From positions 1 to 64,000 of the forward strand of contig JAGHIA010000125.1 of NCBI GenBank assembly GCA_017887445.1: a stretch of 64,000 nucleotides of DNA. The letters are read 5' to 3'. The stretch's first letter is position 1. Each line of letters begins with the position of its first letter. The translations under genes and the position numbers were made by a program. The notes under the pieces were generated by a model. The model was not told the DNA's origin, did not search any database, and saw only the letters and a list, made by a program, of their open reading frames with translations. Source of the DNA: Fusicatenibacter sp. Lineage in GTDB: Bacteria; Bacillota; Clostridia; Lachnospirales; Lachnospiraceae. This document shows positions 26,497-35,617 of the stretch, in pieces.

Positions 26497-27498
26497 GAAA
26501 AGATCGTAATTCACTCTCCGGTAAAACGCGTCTCTGATCTGGCAGAAGTTTTCCGGCTCCTGGCCCAGGATCCACATAAGCTTCGTGAGGACCGCCTCCA
26601 GGTTCATCTCCCGCGCTTCCAGGATCTGGAACTCGTCCAGAATTCTCCGTCCCACCTCGTAGATACCAAGATTGCTTCCCTCGTAAGTCACCTGTGTGGT
26701 CATGACCACGGCTTTTCTGCTGTTCTCATACCGTTTCATCAGTCTGCTGAATTCGTCCAGCAGACTGTCCGGGATTCCTCCGGTTCCAAAGCTCTCCACA
26801 ATGATCCCGTCATACCTGCGGAAAATCTCCTCCAGCACCTCCGGCTCGATGCCCGGCGTCAGCTTCAGCAGAAACACCCTGGGATTCCATCCATGATAAA
26901 ACCGCACCGGCTCCTCAAACTGTTCCGGCTCGATATACCGCACCAGATGCTCGCCGCGCATCACGGCAAGCTGGGGATAATTGATGCTGGAAAACGCGTC
27001 GTAGCTCATGCTCCGCGTTTTCTTTGCCCTGGTCCCGGCAATGATCTTTCCTCCGAACACCAGACAGATTCCGTTGGAACGGTCGTCCATGGCGTAGATA
27101 ATGCTGTCCCTCAGATTCATGCTGGCGTCGGTGATCTCCATCTCCAGCGGCCGCTGGGAACCGGTCAGAACGATGGGTTTTTGGGAATTCTGGATCAGAT
27201 AGGACAGAGCCGCCGCCGTGTAGGCCATGGTATCCGTCCCGTGCAGGATCACAAACCCGTCGTACCGCTGATAATTTTCCTCAATGGCCGCCGCAATCTT
27301 CAGCCACTCTCTATAAGTCATATTTGTGCTGTCCAGGCTGAACAGGTTCAGCGCCTCCAGATCACATTTTGGCCGTACCGACGGAAGATACTTCATAAGA
27401 TCCTCCGCCGTCAGAAGCGGCACAAGGCCCTTTTCCGTATTGTGGGAAGCGATGGTACCTCCTGTCGTCAGCAAAAGTATTTTCTTCTTTTTTTCCAT
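26485..27498 (-). CDS. ansA: L-asparaginase, type I (cytoplasmic)
   Basis: Hydrolyses asparagine to aspartate and ammonia. 337 residues, no signal peptide. The first catalytic Thr motif LLTTGGTIAS is at about 9-18 and the second, VILHGTDTMAYTA, near 88-100. The C-terminal allosteric domain is of full length, but the last residues FVTV and the stop are provided by a module A end. The start was set at MEKKKK by GGAAGA upstream; the track extension lacks a site. Confidence 0.92.
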   Translation of the reverse strand: MEKKKKILLLTTGGTIASHNTEKGLVPLLTAEDLMKYLPSVRPKCDLEALNLFSLDSTNMTYREWLKIAAAIEENYQRYDGFVILHGTDTMAYTAAALSYLIQNSQKPIVLTGSQRPLEMEITDASMNLRDSIIYAMDDRSNGICLVFGGKIIAGTRAKKTRSMSYDAFSSINYPQLAVMRGEHLVRYIEPEQFEEPVRFYHGWNPRVFLLKLTPGIEPEVLEEIFRRYDGIIVESFGTGGIPDSLLDEFSRLMKRYENSRKAVVMTTQVTYEGSNLGIYEVGRRILDEFQILEAREMNLEAVLTKLMWILGQEPENFCQIRDAFYRRVNYDLFVTV

Positions 27499-27567
27499 GT
27501 TCTCTTCCTTCGATTTCTTGTTCATGCACACCACCGTTCATTACTATACCCGACAACTGCCCCGCTG

Positions 27568-28272
27568 TCAATTTAAACACACCCCGTCCCTCAGATTTCG
27601 GATCCTCTCCTTTTCCTCCGCTGTGGGACGGCGGGACTCCAGGATCTTCTGCAGGGATTTCTTCCATGTATCCTCATCCAGGCGGCGCTGCTCCAGCCAC
27701 GGAAACACCTCCCGGGGATATTTCACATAACAGATGGAAACCGCCCACGCCACGGCCATCCGCACATAGTATTCCTCCATCTCCACCTGTTCCATCCATG
27801 CCAGAACTTTTTTCCAGCTGCTATCGTTCACATAATACTGCAACATCATCACCACGGCGAAGCGCACCGTGTACGTCTGCCGGGAGGTGATGCAGTCCTC
27901 CAGGAACTCCCACATCTGACGCGGATACTTTTCCGCGATCTTCAGTCCGGCACAAAAGCTGTCGCACACAGACCAGTTGTCAATTTCCGGCAGAAATCCC
28001 CGGATTCTCGGCAGCGCCTCCTCAAAGGTTCCTCCGGCTTTGCCGATGACCATGCCGCGCAGCATGATCTCCTCAAAGGTCCCGCCAGGTACGGTTTCCA
28101 GGTACGCGGCAAAGCCGTCTTTCACGATTTTGGCCGCCAAACGGCGAAGCGCCGGAAGTCTTACGCCCAGAATGCGCTCCTTTTCCACACCCGGCAGCAA
28201 CGAGGACGAAAACTCCCGGTAGCTTTCCTCCGACAGTTCCTCCAGTTTTTTTCTGATTTCTTCCTGTGTCAT
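27568..28272 (-). CDS. AlkD-like DNA alkylation repair protein
   Basis: 234 residues of HEAT-like helical repeats. RMAVAWAVSICYVKYP and FEEIMLRGMVIGKA match the AlkD/DNA alkylation repair family, which excises bulky or positively charged alkylated bases. GGGAG precedes the chosen ATG. Separate transcription from asparaginase is possible, as 70 bases lie between them. Exact activity is uncertain because the family includes non-glycosylase members. Confidence 0.85.
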   Translation of the reverse strand: MTQEEIRKKLEELSEESYREFSSSLLPGVEKERILGVRLPALRRLAAKIVKDGFAAYLETVPGGTFEEIMLRGMVIGKAGGTFEEALPRIRGFLPEIDNWSVCDSFCAGLKIAEKYPRQMWEFLEDCITSRQTYTVRFAVVMMLQYYVNDSSWKKVLAWMEQVEMEEYYVRMAVAWAVSICYVKYPREVFPWLEQRRLDEDTWKKSLQKILESRRPTAEEKERIRNLRDGVCLN

Positions 28273-28302
28273 ACAATCTCCCATATACAGAATCTTTCAA
28301 AA

Positions 28303-28444
28303 TAACAGTTCCGCCTGCCGCCATCCCGCGAGGTGTTTTCGCAAAGAATGCGCGAAAATCCCCAGGCCGGCAGCGCGAGACTGCATGAACTGCGGTTTCT
28401 GTGTATCGCGAAGTGCGTAATAGTTCAGCGGACTGAACTGTTAC
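28303..28444. repeat. Module A-type repeat between alkD-like and MATE genes
   Basis: Starts ATAACAGTTCCG and ends with the 28-base unit GTAATAGTTCAGCGGACTGA/ACTGTTAC at 28417-28444. The core has CCATCCCGCGAGGTGTTTTC and an AATGCGCGAAAAT hairpin, shared with the 31.8- and 34.5-kb copies. No target duplication visible. A further degenerate stretch of the same kind lies in the MATE leader (28540-28630). Confidence 0.65.
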
Positions 28445-28486
28445 ACCGCCTTTTTTCATTGTATCAGACCACTTCCGATAATACCA

Positions 28487-28514
28487 TTGAAAAATACTTA
28501 AAATCTTATATAAT
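28487..28514 (+). promoter_or_regulatory. Promoter of the MATE transporter
   Basis: TTGAAA, 16 bases, TATAAT, giving a leader of roughly 160 bases before the start codon. Confidence 0.65.
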
Positions 28515-28679
28515 AAAGGATAGAGCGCATGGAACATTCCTTTCTGCGTGTATGCGTACTTTCGCGCAACCGTCCGGCCGGCTGCTATCCCACGAGGTAA
28601 CTGGCACAGAACGTGCGGAAGTCCCGGGGCCAGCAGATCACCAAAAAGAATGTTGAAACACGCGCAAAGGAGGATTCTT

Positions 28680-30041
28680 ATGAAAAAGTCATATGAGATT
28701 GACATGTGCAACGGCCCCCTTCTGAGGAAACTGCTGCTTTTCGCGCTGCCGCTGATGCTTTCCGGCATTCTTCAGCTGCTTTTTAACGCCGCGGACATTA
28801 TCGTTGTGGGACGTTTCAGCGGCAGTCACGCGCTGGCAGCCGTAGGCTCTACCTCTTCACTGATCAACCTGCTGGTCAATCTGTTCATCGGATTTTCCAT
28901 CGGGGCCAACGTGCTGACCGCCCAGTATTACGGGGCAAAAGACCGGAAAAACGTTCACGAGACCATACATACCTCCATCCTGCTCAGCCTGGCCGGAGGG
29001 ATCATCCTGATCGCCGTGGGCGTGCTTCTCGCCCGTCCGCTGCTGGAGCTGATGGCTACTCCGGAGGACGTGCTGGACCACGCCACACTGTACATGACCA
29101 TCTACTTCTGCGGAATGCCGGCGACCATGCTCTACAACTTCGGCGCCGCTATCCTGCGCGCCATCGGCGATACCCGCCGGCCGCTGTACTACCTGTTTAC
29201 CGCCGGAGTGGTGAACATTGTCCTGAACATGATCTTTGTCATCCTGTTCCAGATGGGCGTGGCAGGCGTGGCGCTGGCCACCATCATCTCCCAGACCCTG
29301 TCCGCGATCCTTGTGGTGCGGTGCCTCACGAAACTGGGCGGCATCTGCCGCCTGGAGCTGAAGCAGCTGAAGATCTATCCCCAGAAGCTGCTGCGCATCG
29401 TCCAGATCGGACTGCCCGCCGGACTGCAGGGCGCTGTGTTCTCCATCTCCAACGTGCTGATCCAGTCCTCGGTAAACTCCTTCGGCTCCATCGCCATGGC
29501 GGGAAATACAGCGGCAGCCAACCTGGAAGGCTTTGTCTACACGTCCATGAACGCCGTGTATCAGACAGCCCTCAGCTTTACCAGTCAGAACATCGGCGCG
29601 GGAAAATACGAGAGAATCGGTATGATCCTCCGGCGCTGTCTTGCCCTTGTGACGGTCATCGGGCTGGCCCTTGGCGGACTGGTGGTGCTGCTTCATCAGC
29701 CGCTCCTTGGCATCTATTCCACGGATCCGGAGGTTATCTCCTACGGCACCATCCGGCTGTTTATCATCTGCCTTCCCTATTTTCTCTGCGGGATCATGGA
29801 TACGCTGGTGGGAATGCTCCGCGGCATGAATTACTCCATTCTTCCCATGCTGGCCTCCATCGCCGGTGTCTGCGGACTGCGTATCGTATGGATCTTCACG
29901 GTGTTCCGCTGGAATCACACGTTGTTTACGCTGTATATCTCCTACCCCCTCACCTGGGGACTCACCGCCTGTGTGCATTTTGGCTGCTACCTCTGGGCGC
30001 GGAAACAGATGGACAGCCGCAGACGGCAGGCAGGCCTGTGA
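28680..30041 (+). CDS. MATE-family multidrug/cation exporter
   Basis: 453 residues and twelve predicted membrane helices in two bundles. The first begins LLLFALPLMLSGILQLLFN with the MATE-typical ADIIVVGRFSG, and the second with VQIGLPAGLQGAVFSISN. Such proteins export drugs or metabolites in exchange for Na+ or H+. AAAGGAGG is correctly spaced before the ATG; the 44-codon extension in the ORF track reads through repeat sequence. Monocistronic with its own terminator. Confidence 0.93.
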   Translation: MKKSYEIDMCNGPLLRKLLLFALPLMLSGILQLLFNAADIIVVGRFSGSHALAAVGSTSSLINLLVNLFIGFSIGANVLTAQYYGAKDRKNVHETIHTSILLSLAGGIILIAVGVLLARPLLELMATPEDVLDHATLYMTIYFCGMPATMLYNFGAAILRAIGDTRRPLYYLFTAGVVNIVLNMIFVILFQMGVAGVALATIISQTLSAILVVRCLTKLGGICRLELKQLKIYPQKLLRIVQIGLPAGLQGAVFSISNVLIQSSVNSFGSIAMAGNTAAANLEGFVYTSMNAVYQTALSFTSQNIGAGKYERIGMILRRCLALVTVIGLALGGLVVLLHQPLLGIYSTDPEVISYGTIRLFIICLPYFLCGIMDTLVGMLRGMNYSILPMLASIAGVCGLRIVWIFTVFRWNHTLFTLYISYPLTWGLTACVHFGCYLWARKQMDSRRRQAGL

Positions 30042-30122
30042 CACTTCATAATCGCGGAACTATTGCTAAAATGCCGGAGGCAAAAAACGGTGTCCCATGG
30101 AGTTTCGTGGGTATTTGAAAAT

Positions 30123-30172
30123 TAAAACCAGTGCGGCTGTGAACACAGACTTCACAGCCGCACTGGTTTTAT
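30123..30172. terminator. Bidirectional terminator between MATE and fucosidase genes
   Basis: AAAACCAGTGCGGCTGTGAA and TTCACAGCCGCACTGGTTTT form a perfect 20-base stem around a short loop, with A/T runs on both sides, between convergent genes. Confidence 0.9.
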
Positions 30173-30173
30173 A

Positions 30174-30201
30174 GTAACTGATCAGCCAGCGGAATAGTTA
30201 C
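30174..30201. repeat. 28-bp module A unit
   Basis: GTAACTGATCAGCCAGCGGA then ATAGTTAC, ending eight bases from the fucosidase stop. No target duplication visible. Confidence 0.65.
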
Positions 30202-30209
30202 GCATCCGT

Positions 30210-31691
30210 TTATTCCAGACAGATCTTAAATACCACCGGCGCGCCGCTCTCAATACCGGAAGTACGGATCTCCAGCGCGTTTTCGTTCCGCTCCCATTCC
30301 AGGGTACTCTGGGGAAAACCAAGAACCTGCACCTGGTCGATGATCCCGTGAAACTCCGGAGCGTGGGACGCGTCCCTGTCTCCCAGGGCCGGGAAGCGGT
30401 AAACTCCGTCTTCTGCGCTTCGCATGGCCATGGCGTAAATATTTCCTCCGTTGACTGTGTAGCGCACATCCTCAGAGGTAAAGTTCTTTTTGATGCTGTC
30501 GGCAAACTGCCCTTCCACGATCTTCGTCGGTCCCTCGCCGTATTTTCTCCAGGTCTTGCTTCCATAAATAGCTTCCCCGTTGATCTCCAGCCAGGCTCCC
30601 ATCTTCCGGAGGATCTCTTTTTCCTCCTCCGCAATGGTTCCGTCCGCTTTCGGCCCCACGTTCAGCAGAAGATTTCCGTTCTTGCTGACAATATCCACGA
30701 AATCCTGAAGGATTTCCTCCGCCGGGCGGTACAGGTTGGTGTCTGTGTAGCACCAGGAGTTTGTGGCCATAGCCTCGTCGGTCTGCCAGTGGAAGGGTTT
30801 CACGTCGGCAAACTGCCCGCGCTCAATATCCACAACCGCCGTTCCGAACATAAACGCGTCGTGCTTATAACAAAGAGCCACTTCCTCGCCCCATTCTTCC
30901 GCCCGGTTATAATAGTAAGCGGCCAACTTTTTCAGATACGGCTTCACTGCCCGGTGCTGGATCCACCAGTCAAAGTACAGCAGCCTGGGCCGGTACTCGT
31001 CGATGATCTCACAGGTGCGCAGCAGCCAGTCTTCCATAAATTCCTGATCCGGCTCCGGCTTGCTGAACAGATCCTGATGGTCCGGCTCCGGCATGGACGG
31101 CCAGTAGAAATCTCCCCGCTTCAGCGGCTCTTTGATATCGCTGTCAAATTCCTTGCCGTGACTCATGAAAAACCAGTGCTCCACCCGGTGGGAGGACGCG
31201 CAGTTTTTCATTCCCAGCTCCTGCGCGGCCGCAGACAGCTCTCCCAGCACATCCCGCTTTGGCCCCATCTCGCAGGCGTTCCAGTGGGAAATCTCACTGC
31301 GGTACATCTGGAAGCCGTCGTGGTGCTCCGCCACCGGGACCACATACCGGGCGCCGGCCTTCTGAAACAGCTGCATCCATTCCTGCGGGTCAAACTTCTC
31401 CGCCCGGAACATGGGGATAAAGTCCTTATAGCCAAAGGTACTGTGCGGCCCATAGGTTTTTACGTGATGCTCAAACTCCGGCGTCCCCTGGATATACATA
31501 TTTCTCGAATACCATTCGTTGGCAAAGGCCGGAACACTGTAAACGCCCCAGTGGATAAAAATTCCAAACTTCGCGTCGGAAAACCAGCGGGGCTGCTCAT
31601 GCCTCTGCAGCGACTCCCAGGTGTCCTGATAGGTGCCGTTTGCGATCACCTGGTCAATTTCTTTCAGCTTCTGAATTTCTCTCTCTGTCAT
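30210..31691 (-). CDS. Alpha-L-fucosidase, glycoside hydrolase family 29
   Basis: 493 residues. Releases L-fucose from fucosylated oligosaccharides. Family features include AKFGIFIHWGVYSVPAF at about 40-56, AEHHDGFQMY, and the likely catalytic nucleophile in RLLYFDWW. NGNLLLNVGPKADGTI is also a classic GH29 segment. No signal peptide, so the substrate would be imported; no transporter is seen nearby. GGAGGAG precedes the chosen ATG. Downstream of the ADH and AKR genes in the same direction, but a module A element lies between. Confidence 0.93.
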   Translation of the reverse strand: MTEREIQKLKEIDQVIANGTYQDTWESLQRHEQPRWFSDAKFGIFIHWGVYSVPAFANEWYSRNMYIQGTPEFEHHVKTYGPHSTFGYKDFIPMFRAEKFDPQEWMQLFQKAGARYVVPVAEHHDGFQMYRSEISHWNACEMGPKRDVLGELSAAAQELGMKNCASSHRVEHWFFMSHGKEFDSDIKEPLKRGDFYWPSMPEPDHQDLFSKPEPDQEFMEDWLLRTCEIIDEYRPRLLYFDWWIQHRAVKPYLKKLAAYYYNRAEEWGEEVALCYKHDAFMFGTAVVDIERGQFADVKPFHWQTDEAMATNSWCYTDTNLYRPAEEILQDFVDIVSKNGNLLLNVGPKADGTIAEEEKEILRKMGAWLEINGEAIYGSKTWRKYGEGPTKIVEGQFADSIKKNFTSEDVRYTVNGGNIYAMAMRSAEDGVYRFPALGDRDASHAPEFHGIIDQVQVLGFPQSTLEWERNENALEIRTSGIESGAPVVFKICLE

Positions 31692-31783
31692 AGTCTCCTC
31701 CTGCCTGTTCTGTTTTTCTCTGGACAAGCCTTTTTATAAAGATATACAATCTTCCAGGTATTTGCAAGTGTTTTGCATTTTCG

Positions 31784-31952
31784 TTTACAAAGTAACCGTT
31801 CAGCCAGCGGAACGATTACACGCTTCGCGATGCACAGAAACTTCATTTCATGGAGTTTCGCGCTGCAGGTCTCGGGATTTTCGCACATTCTCGCACATTC
31901 TGTGCGAAAACACCTTGCGGGATAGTGGCTGGCTGAATAGTTACCTTACAAA
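31784..31952. repeat. Module A element between AKR and fucosidase genes
   Basis: The element 31792-31944 begins GTAACCGTTCAGCCAGCGGA and ends GGCTGGCTGAATAGTTAC. Flanks TTTACAAA and CTTACAAA match at 7 of 8 positions and probably are the target duplication. The right one contains the stop codon of the AKR gene. Core motifs CACGCTTCGCGATGCACAGA and CGGGATAGTGGCTGG are shared with the 34.5- and 36.9-kb copies. Confidence 0.8.
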
Positions 31953-33097
31953 TCCCATAGTTCCTCCCAGCTTTCCGCGCCCGGCCAGAGAAATACCTGC
32001 CCCTTCACCAGGCGGCAGTTTTTATCTGCCCTGCGGATAAGCTCCATCTCTTCCTCCGTCAGCGGGTCCTCCACAGCGCACCGCAGGTTCTCCAGATACT
32101 GCCGCGGCTTCACGGAAAACGGAATGGGAATCTGTCCGTTCTGTACCGCCCATTTGATGCAGACCACCGCGGGATGTACCTGATGGTTCTTTGCGATCTC
32201 CTGTATTTCCGGCATATGGATATCCGCCACATCGCCGGCCGTCCGGTCCCGCTCCGGCCGCGACGGCGAGCCGATGGGACAGTAGCCGATGGGAACGATC
32301 CCCCACTCCGTCACATAGCGGAACAGCTCTGGCTGCTGAAAGCCCGGATGAAGTTCCATCTCAATGGCCGCCGGCCGGATCCGGCAGTGGTCCAGAACCG
32401 CCTCCAGCTTTTGGACCGTCATATTGGACATTCCAATGTGGCGGACCAGTCCCTGCTCCACCAGACGCTCACACTGTCTCCAGACGCTCAGATATTCCTC
32501 GGCGGAAAACGGACGGGAATCGGGATTTCTCGCGTCGCCGTCGCAGCCGGGCGCATGGGCGTTGGGAAACGGCCAGTGTATCAGGTACAGATCCAGATAC
32601 TCCAGGCCCAGATCTTCCAGGCTCTGCCGGCAGGATACCTCCACCTGTCCTTCGCCGTGCATATCGTTCCAGACTTTTCCGGTGACAAAAAGCTCCTCCC
32701 GTTTCACAATCTTCTCCTGAAACAAACGTCTCAGCGCGCCGCCGATCTCCTTCTCGTTCTGGTACACGCTGGCACAGTCGATCAGCCGGTATCCGCAGGA
32801 AACCGCTCCGTATACCGCCTGAGCAATCTCTTCGGCAGTGTATTTATCGGATCCGAAAGTGCCAAGTCCCACCGCCGGGATCTTCGCTCCCGTATATAGC
32901 CTGCGCTTTGGCACCAGCGCAGGATCCACGTTTTCCGGCTGTCCGGTTTCTCCTGACGCGTACTTCTGTTCCTCTGGCTGCCCGGTCTCTCCTGACACGC
33001 ATTTCGTTTCCCCTGGCTGCCCGGTCTCTCCTGACACGCACTTCTTTTCCTCCGGCTGTCCGTTTTCCCCTGGCGTGTACTTCTCTGCTGCTTCCAT
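31946..33097 (-). CDS. Aldo/keto reductase with repetitive N-terminal extension
   Basis: 383 residues. The AKR barrel starts near residue 65 with IPAVGLGTFG; catalytic Asp and Tyr are in RLIDCASVYQNEKEIG, the lysine in FVTGKVWND, and the histidine in YLIHWPFP. Residues 8-57 are an unusual hydrophilic extension of four near-identical 13-residue units of the SGETGQPEE type, encoded by a 39-bp tandem repeat. AGGAGG precedes this ATG by five bases. The ADH gene ends 16 bases upstream, so both are co-transcribed. Substrate is probably a sugar aldehyde or lactone, by context only. Confidence 0.88.
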   Translation of the reverse strand: MEAAEKYTPGENGQPEEKKCVSGETGQPGETKCVSGETGQPEEQKYASGETGQPENVDPALVPKRRLYTGAKIPAVGLGTFGSDKYTAEEIAQAVYGAVSCGYRLIDCASVYQNEKEIGGALRRLFQEKIVKREELFVTGKVWNDMHGEGQVEVSCRQSLEDLGLEYLDLYLIHWPFPNAHAPGCDGDARNPDSRPFSAEEYLSVWRQCERLVEQGLVRHIGMSNMTVQKLEAVLDHCRIRPAAIEMELHPGFQQPELFRYVTEWGIVPIGYCPIGSPSRPERDRTAGDVADIHMPEIQEIAKNHQVHPAVVCIKWAVQNGQIPIPFSVKPRQYLENLRCAVEDPLTEEEMELIRRADKNCRLVKGQVFLWPGAESWEELWDL

Positions 33098-33113
33098 CAT
33101 GTCCTCCTTCCTG

Positions 33114-34187
33114 TCACGGTTCTCCAAACACCACGGCGACTTTTCCGCAGCCGCCTTCCGCCATCAGCTGATAAGCCTCCCCGGCTCGCTCTATGGGGAA
33201 TTCATGGGTGATCAGATCCTCCGGATGGATCTGCCATCTCACCAGCCGTTCCACCAGTTCCTCCATACGCCACAGGCTGGTCACCCAGGAGCCATAGATT
33301 GTCTTCTGGCCGTGGATCATATCCGGACTTGGCAAAAACGTGCAGGTTCCCCCTTCTCCCACGAAAGCGATCCTGCCCCACTCCCGGGTGGCGCGGATCG
33401 CCAGCTGACGGCCTGCGTCGCTGGCGCTGGCGTCGATGGCCCGCTCCACACCCTTGCCGCCGGTGGCTTTCAGGATCTGCTCCAGTGCGTCCTCACCCGG
33501 ACGGAACACCTCATCCACCAGATTCAGCTTCTTTGCCAGCTGGATCCTGTATTCGTTCATCTCCACACCCAGCAGCCGGTTGGCGCCCATGGCTTTCGCC
33601 AGCATCAGCGCCGCCAGGCCCACCGGACCAAGACCGGTGACAAGCACTGCGTCGTTTCCGGAGATCCCGATCTTCTCAATGGCCTCATACACCGTACCGA
33701 AGCCGCAGGCCACCTGCGCCCCGTCCTTGTAGGTCAGCTCGTCCGGCAGGGCGATCAGATCTTTCTCCTCCGCCAGAATATACGGAGCCATTCCACCGTT
33801 TCTCTGCCAGCCATAGGCCCGCCGGAACGGACTTTTACAGGAAATGTAATAACCTCTGCGGCAGTCGTTGCACACGCCGCAGCCGGAAATATGGTAGACG
33901 ATTACCCGGTCGCCCTTCTTAAACCTGCGCAGGCCCTCGCCTTCCTCCACGATCACGCCGCAGGGTTCATGGCCCGCAACCATGCCCGGAATGTATCCCT
34001 CCGCGCCTTTTCCCGTATGCTCCCGGTAGATACAGCGGATATCGCTGCCGCAGATCGTGGTCGCCTTCGTCTGGATCAGCACCTCACCGTGTCCCGGTTT
34101 CGGGATTTCAAACTCCTTCATCTCCACCGTGCTGTTGCCAGGGAGCGTCGCTCCCACCATTGTTTTTGGCATCATCATCACTGCCAT
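33114..34187 (-). CDS. Zinc-dependent medium-chain alcohol/polyol dehydrogenase
   Basis: 357 residues. Catalytic zinc ligands Cys and His-Glu appear in TTICGSDIR and AGHEPCGVI; the structural-zinc loop has the four cysteines of CGVCNDCRRGYYISC. The NAD site is VLVTGLGPVGLAAL. It resembles sorbitol/threonine dehydrogenase relatives. Upstream of the AKR and fucosidase genes and facing an AraC regulator, it may oxidise fucose or a product of it; this is inference. AGGAGGG precedes the chosen ATG. A TATAAT-like -10 lies at 34287-34292. Confidence 0.88.
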   Translation of the reverse strand: MAVMMMPKTMVGATLPGNSTVEMKEFEIPKPGHGEVLIQTKATTICGSDIRCIYREHTGKGAEGYIPGMVAGHEPCGVIVEEGEGLRRFKKGDRVIVYHISGCGVCNDCRRGYYISCKSPFRRAYGWQRNGGMAPYILAEEKDLIALPDELTYKDGAQVACGFGTVYEAIEKIGISGNDAVLVTGLGPVGLAALMLAKAMGANRLLGVEMNEYRIQLAKKLNLVDEVFRPGEDALEQILKATGGKGVERAIDASASDAGRQLAIRATREWGRIAFVGEGGTCTFLPSPDMIHGQKTIYGSWVTSLWRMEELVERLVRWQIHPEDLITHEFPIERAGEAYQLMAEGGCGKVAVVFGEP

Positions 34188-34364
34188 AGATATGTCCCTC
34201 CTGCCTTCTCTCTGTTTTAATGCTGCTTTCCCGGTTCCCCTGTACATGGTTCTCACCGGAGAAAGTCATAGATTTTTCTATTTTTCATTATAACAATCCC
34301 ACCGGAAAGTTTAAGAGAAACCAGCGACAAAAACACTGTCCATATGTCGTATCAGCGAAGGTTT

Positions 34365-34626
34365 GCAAAACGGTAACTATCTACCAGCCAGCAACTACTC
34401 AGCCAGGTGTGTGCGTTTCCTGCACACACTGTATGAAAACGTAGTGCTTGCGGGCATCCGGTAACCGTTCAGCGTTGCCGAACGGTTACACGCTTCGCGA
34501 TGCACAAAAACTGCATTCCATGCAGTTTCGCGCTGCAGTCCTCGGGATTTGCACATTCTGCGGGAAAACACCTCCGGGATAGTGGCAGGCTGAGCTGTTA
34601 CGGCATCCGGACAGTTACGCAAAATC
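34365..34626. repeat. Nested module A elements
   Basis: An outer element (34373-34618) is interrupted by an inner one (34461-34601). The inner copy starts GTAACCGTTCAGCG and ends GCTGAGCTGTTAC and is bracketed by GGCATCCG on both sides, an exact 8-bp duplication of outer-element sequence. The outer copy is flanked by GCAAAACG and GCAAAATC, 6 of 8 matching. Together they occupy most of the gap between the divergent ADH and AraC genes. Confidence 0.88.
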
Positions 34627-34710
34627 TGCATTTCTTTTTTTCTTCTTTTGTGCTAACATCAAGAAATGATAAAGGTCAAACGCAGAATTTTCCACAGAAA
34701 GGCATAAGAT

Positions 34711-35589
34711 ATGAATGAACCGCAACAGATCATCGGGAAATTTTATGATAACACCGGACTTTCCTTTTCCATTGGAAACGTCCGCTGCCACGCGCTGAAA
34801 TTTTCTTTTGAACAGCTGCACCGCACGTTTCCCAGCCACAGCCACAGCAGCAACAGCTGGGAGCTCCACTACATTGCTTACGGAAAAGGCCTCATCACCC
34901 TGGACCACACGCCGTACCATGTAGGGCCGGACTGTCTGTTTATCACCGGTCCCCATATGGAACATTCCCAGACGCCGGACCCTTTGGATCCCATGGCGGA
35001 ATACTGCATCTACCTGAAATTTGAGAGCCGGAACCGCCCTCTGATCCAGGAGAAAAATCCGGAATTTCTCAACCGTTTTCTCTCCACCGGACAGTTTATC
35101 GGCCAGGACCGTCAAAACCTTCATCCGCTGATGCAGACTCTGTTCCATGAGCTGGAACACCGCAGCCTTGGCTACCATACGGTGCTTGAATCACTGCTGA
35201 AACAGCTTCTGGTACTCACCGTGCGGAATCTGGAACTTCGTGAAAATCTGGAGCCGCCGGCGGAATACACCCTCTCGGAGCGCAACGACCTGATCATCGA
35301 GGAATCCTTTCTGTACGAATACCGGGATCTGACGCTGGAAAAGCTTTCCTCCCGTCTGGCCCTGAGCCAGCGCCAGACAGAACGGCTGCTGCAGAAGCAT
35401 TACGGAAAAACGTTTCTCCAGAAAAAATTTGAAGCGAAAATGTCGGCGGCCCTGGTCCTGCTCCGCGATCCCTCCAACACCATCACCGATCTTTCCGTGA
35501 TGCTGGGGTATTCCTCCGTGGAACATTTTTCCGCTGCCTTCCGGCAGTATTACGGAATGTCGCCGCGGGAGTGGCGGAAGCGGCTCTGA
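34711..35589 (+). CDS. AraC-family transcriptional regulator
   Basis: 292 residues. An N-terminal cupin-type sensor domain (FPSHSHSSNSWELHYIAYGKG) is followed by two helix-turn-helix units, LTLEKLSSRLALSQRQTERLL and ITDLSVMLGYSSVEHFSAAF, ending YYGMSPREWRK. AAAGG lies upstream of the ATG. Divergent from the ADH-AKR-fucosidase cluster and so the obvious candidate for its regulator, although the shared intergenic region has been rebuilt by nested repeats. Confidence 0.9.
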   Translation: MNEPQQIIGKFYDNTGLSFSIGNVRCHALKFSFEQLHRTFPSHSHSSNSWELHYIAYGKGLITLDHTPYHVGPDCLFITGPHMEHSQTPDPLDPMAEYCIYLKFESRNRPLIQEKNPEFLNRFLSTGQFIGQDRQNLHPLMQTLFHELEHRSLGYHTVLESLLKQLLVLTVRNLELRENLEPPAEYTLSERNDLIIEESFLYEYRDLTLEKLSSRLALSQRQTERLLQKHYGKTFLQKKFEAKMSAALVLLRDPSNTITDLSVMLGYSSVEHFSAAFRQYYGMSPREWRKRL

Positions 35590-35617
35590 AGCAAAGCGTC
35601 CGCTCAATGAGACAGCA

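Noticed and set aside
30174-30201. Target duplication around this 28-bp module A unit
   Set aside because: Flanks GTTTTATA and GCATCCGT do not match, so no duplication can be claimed for this copy.
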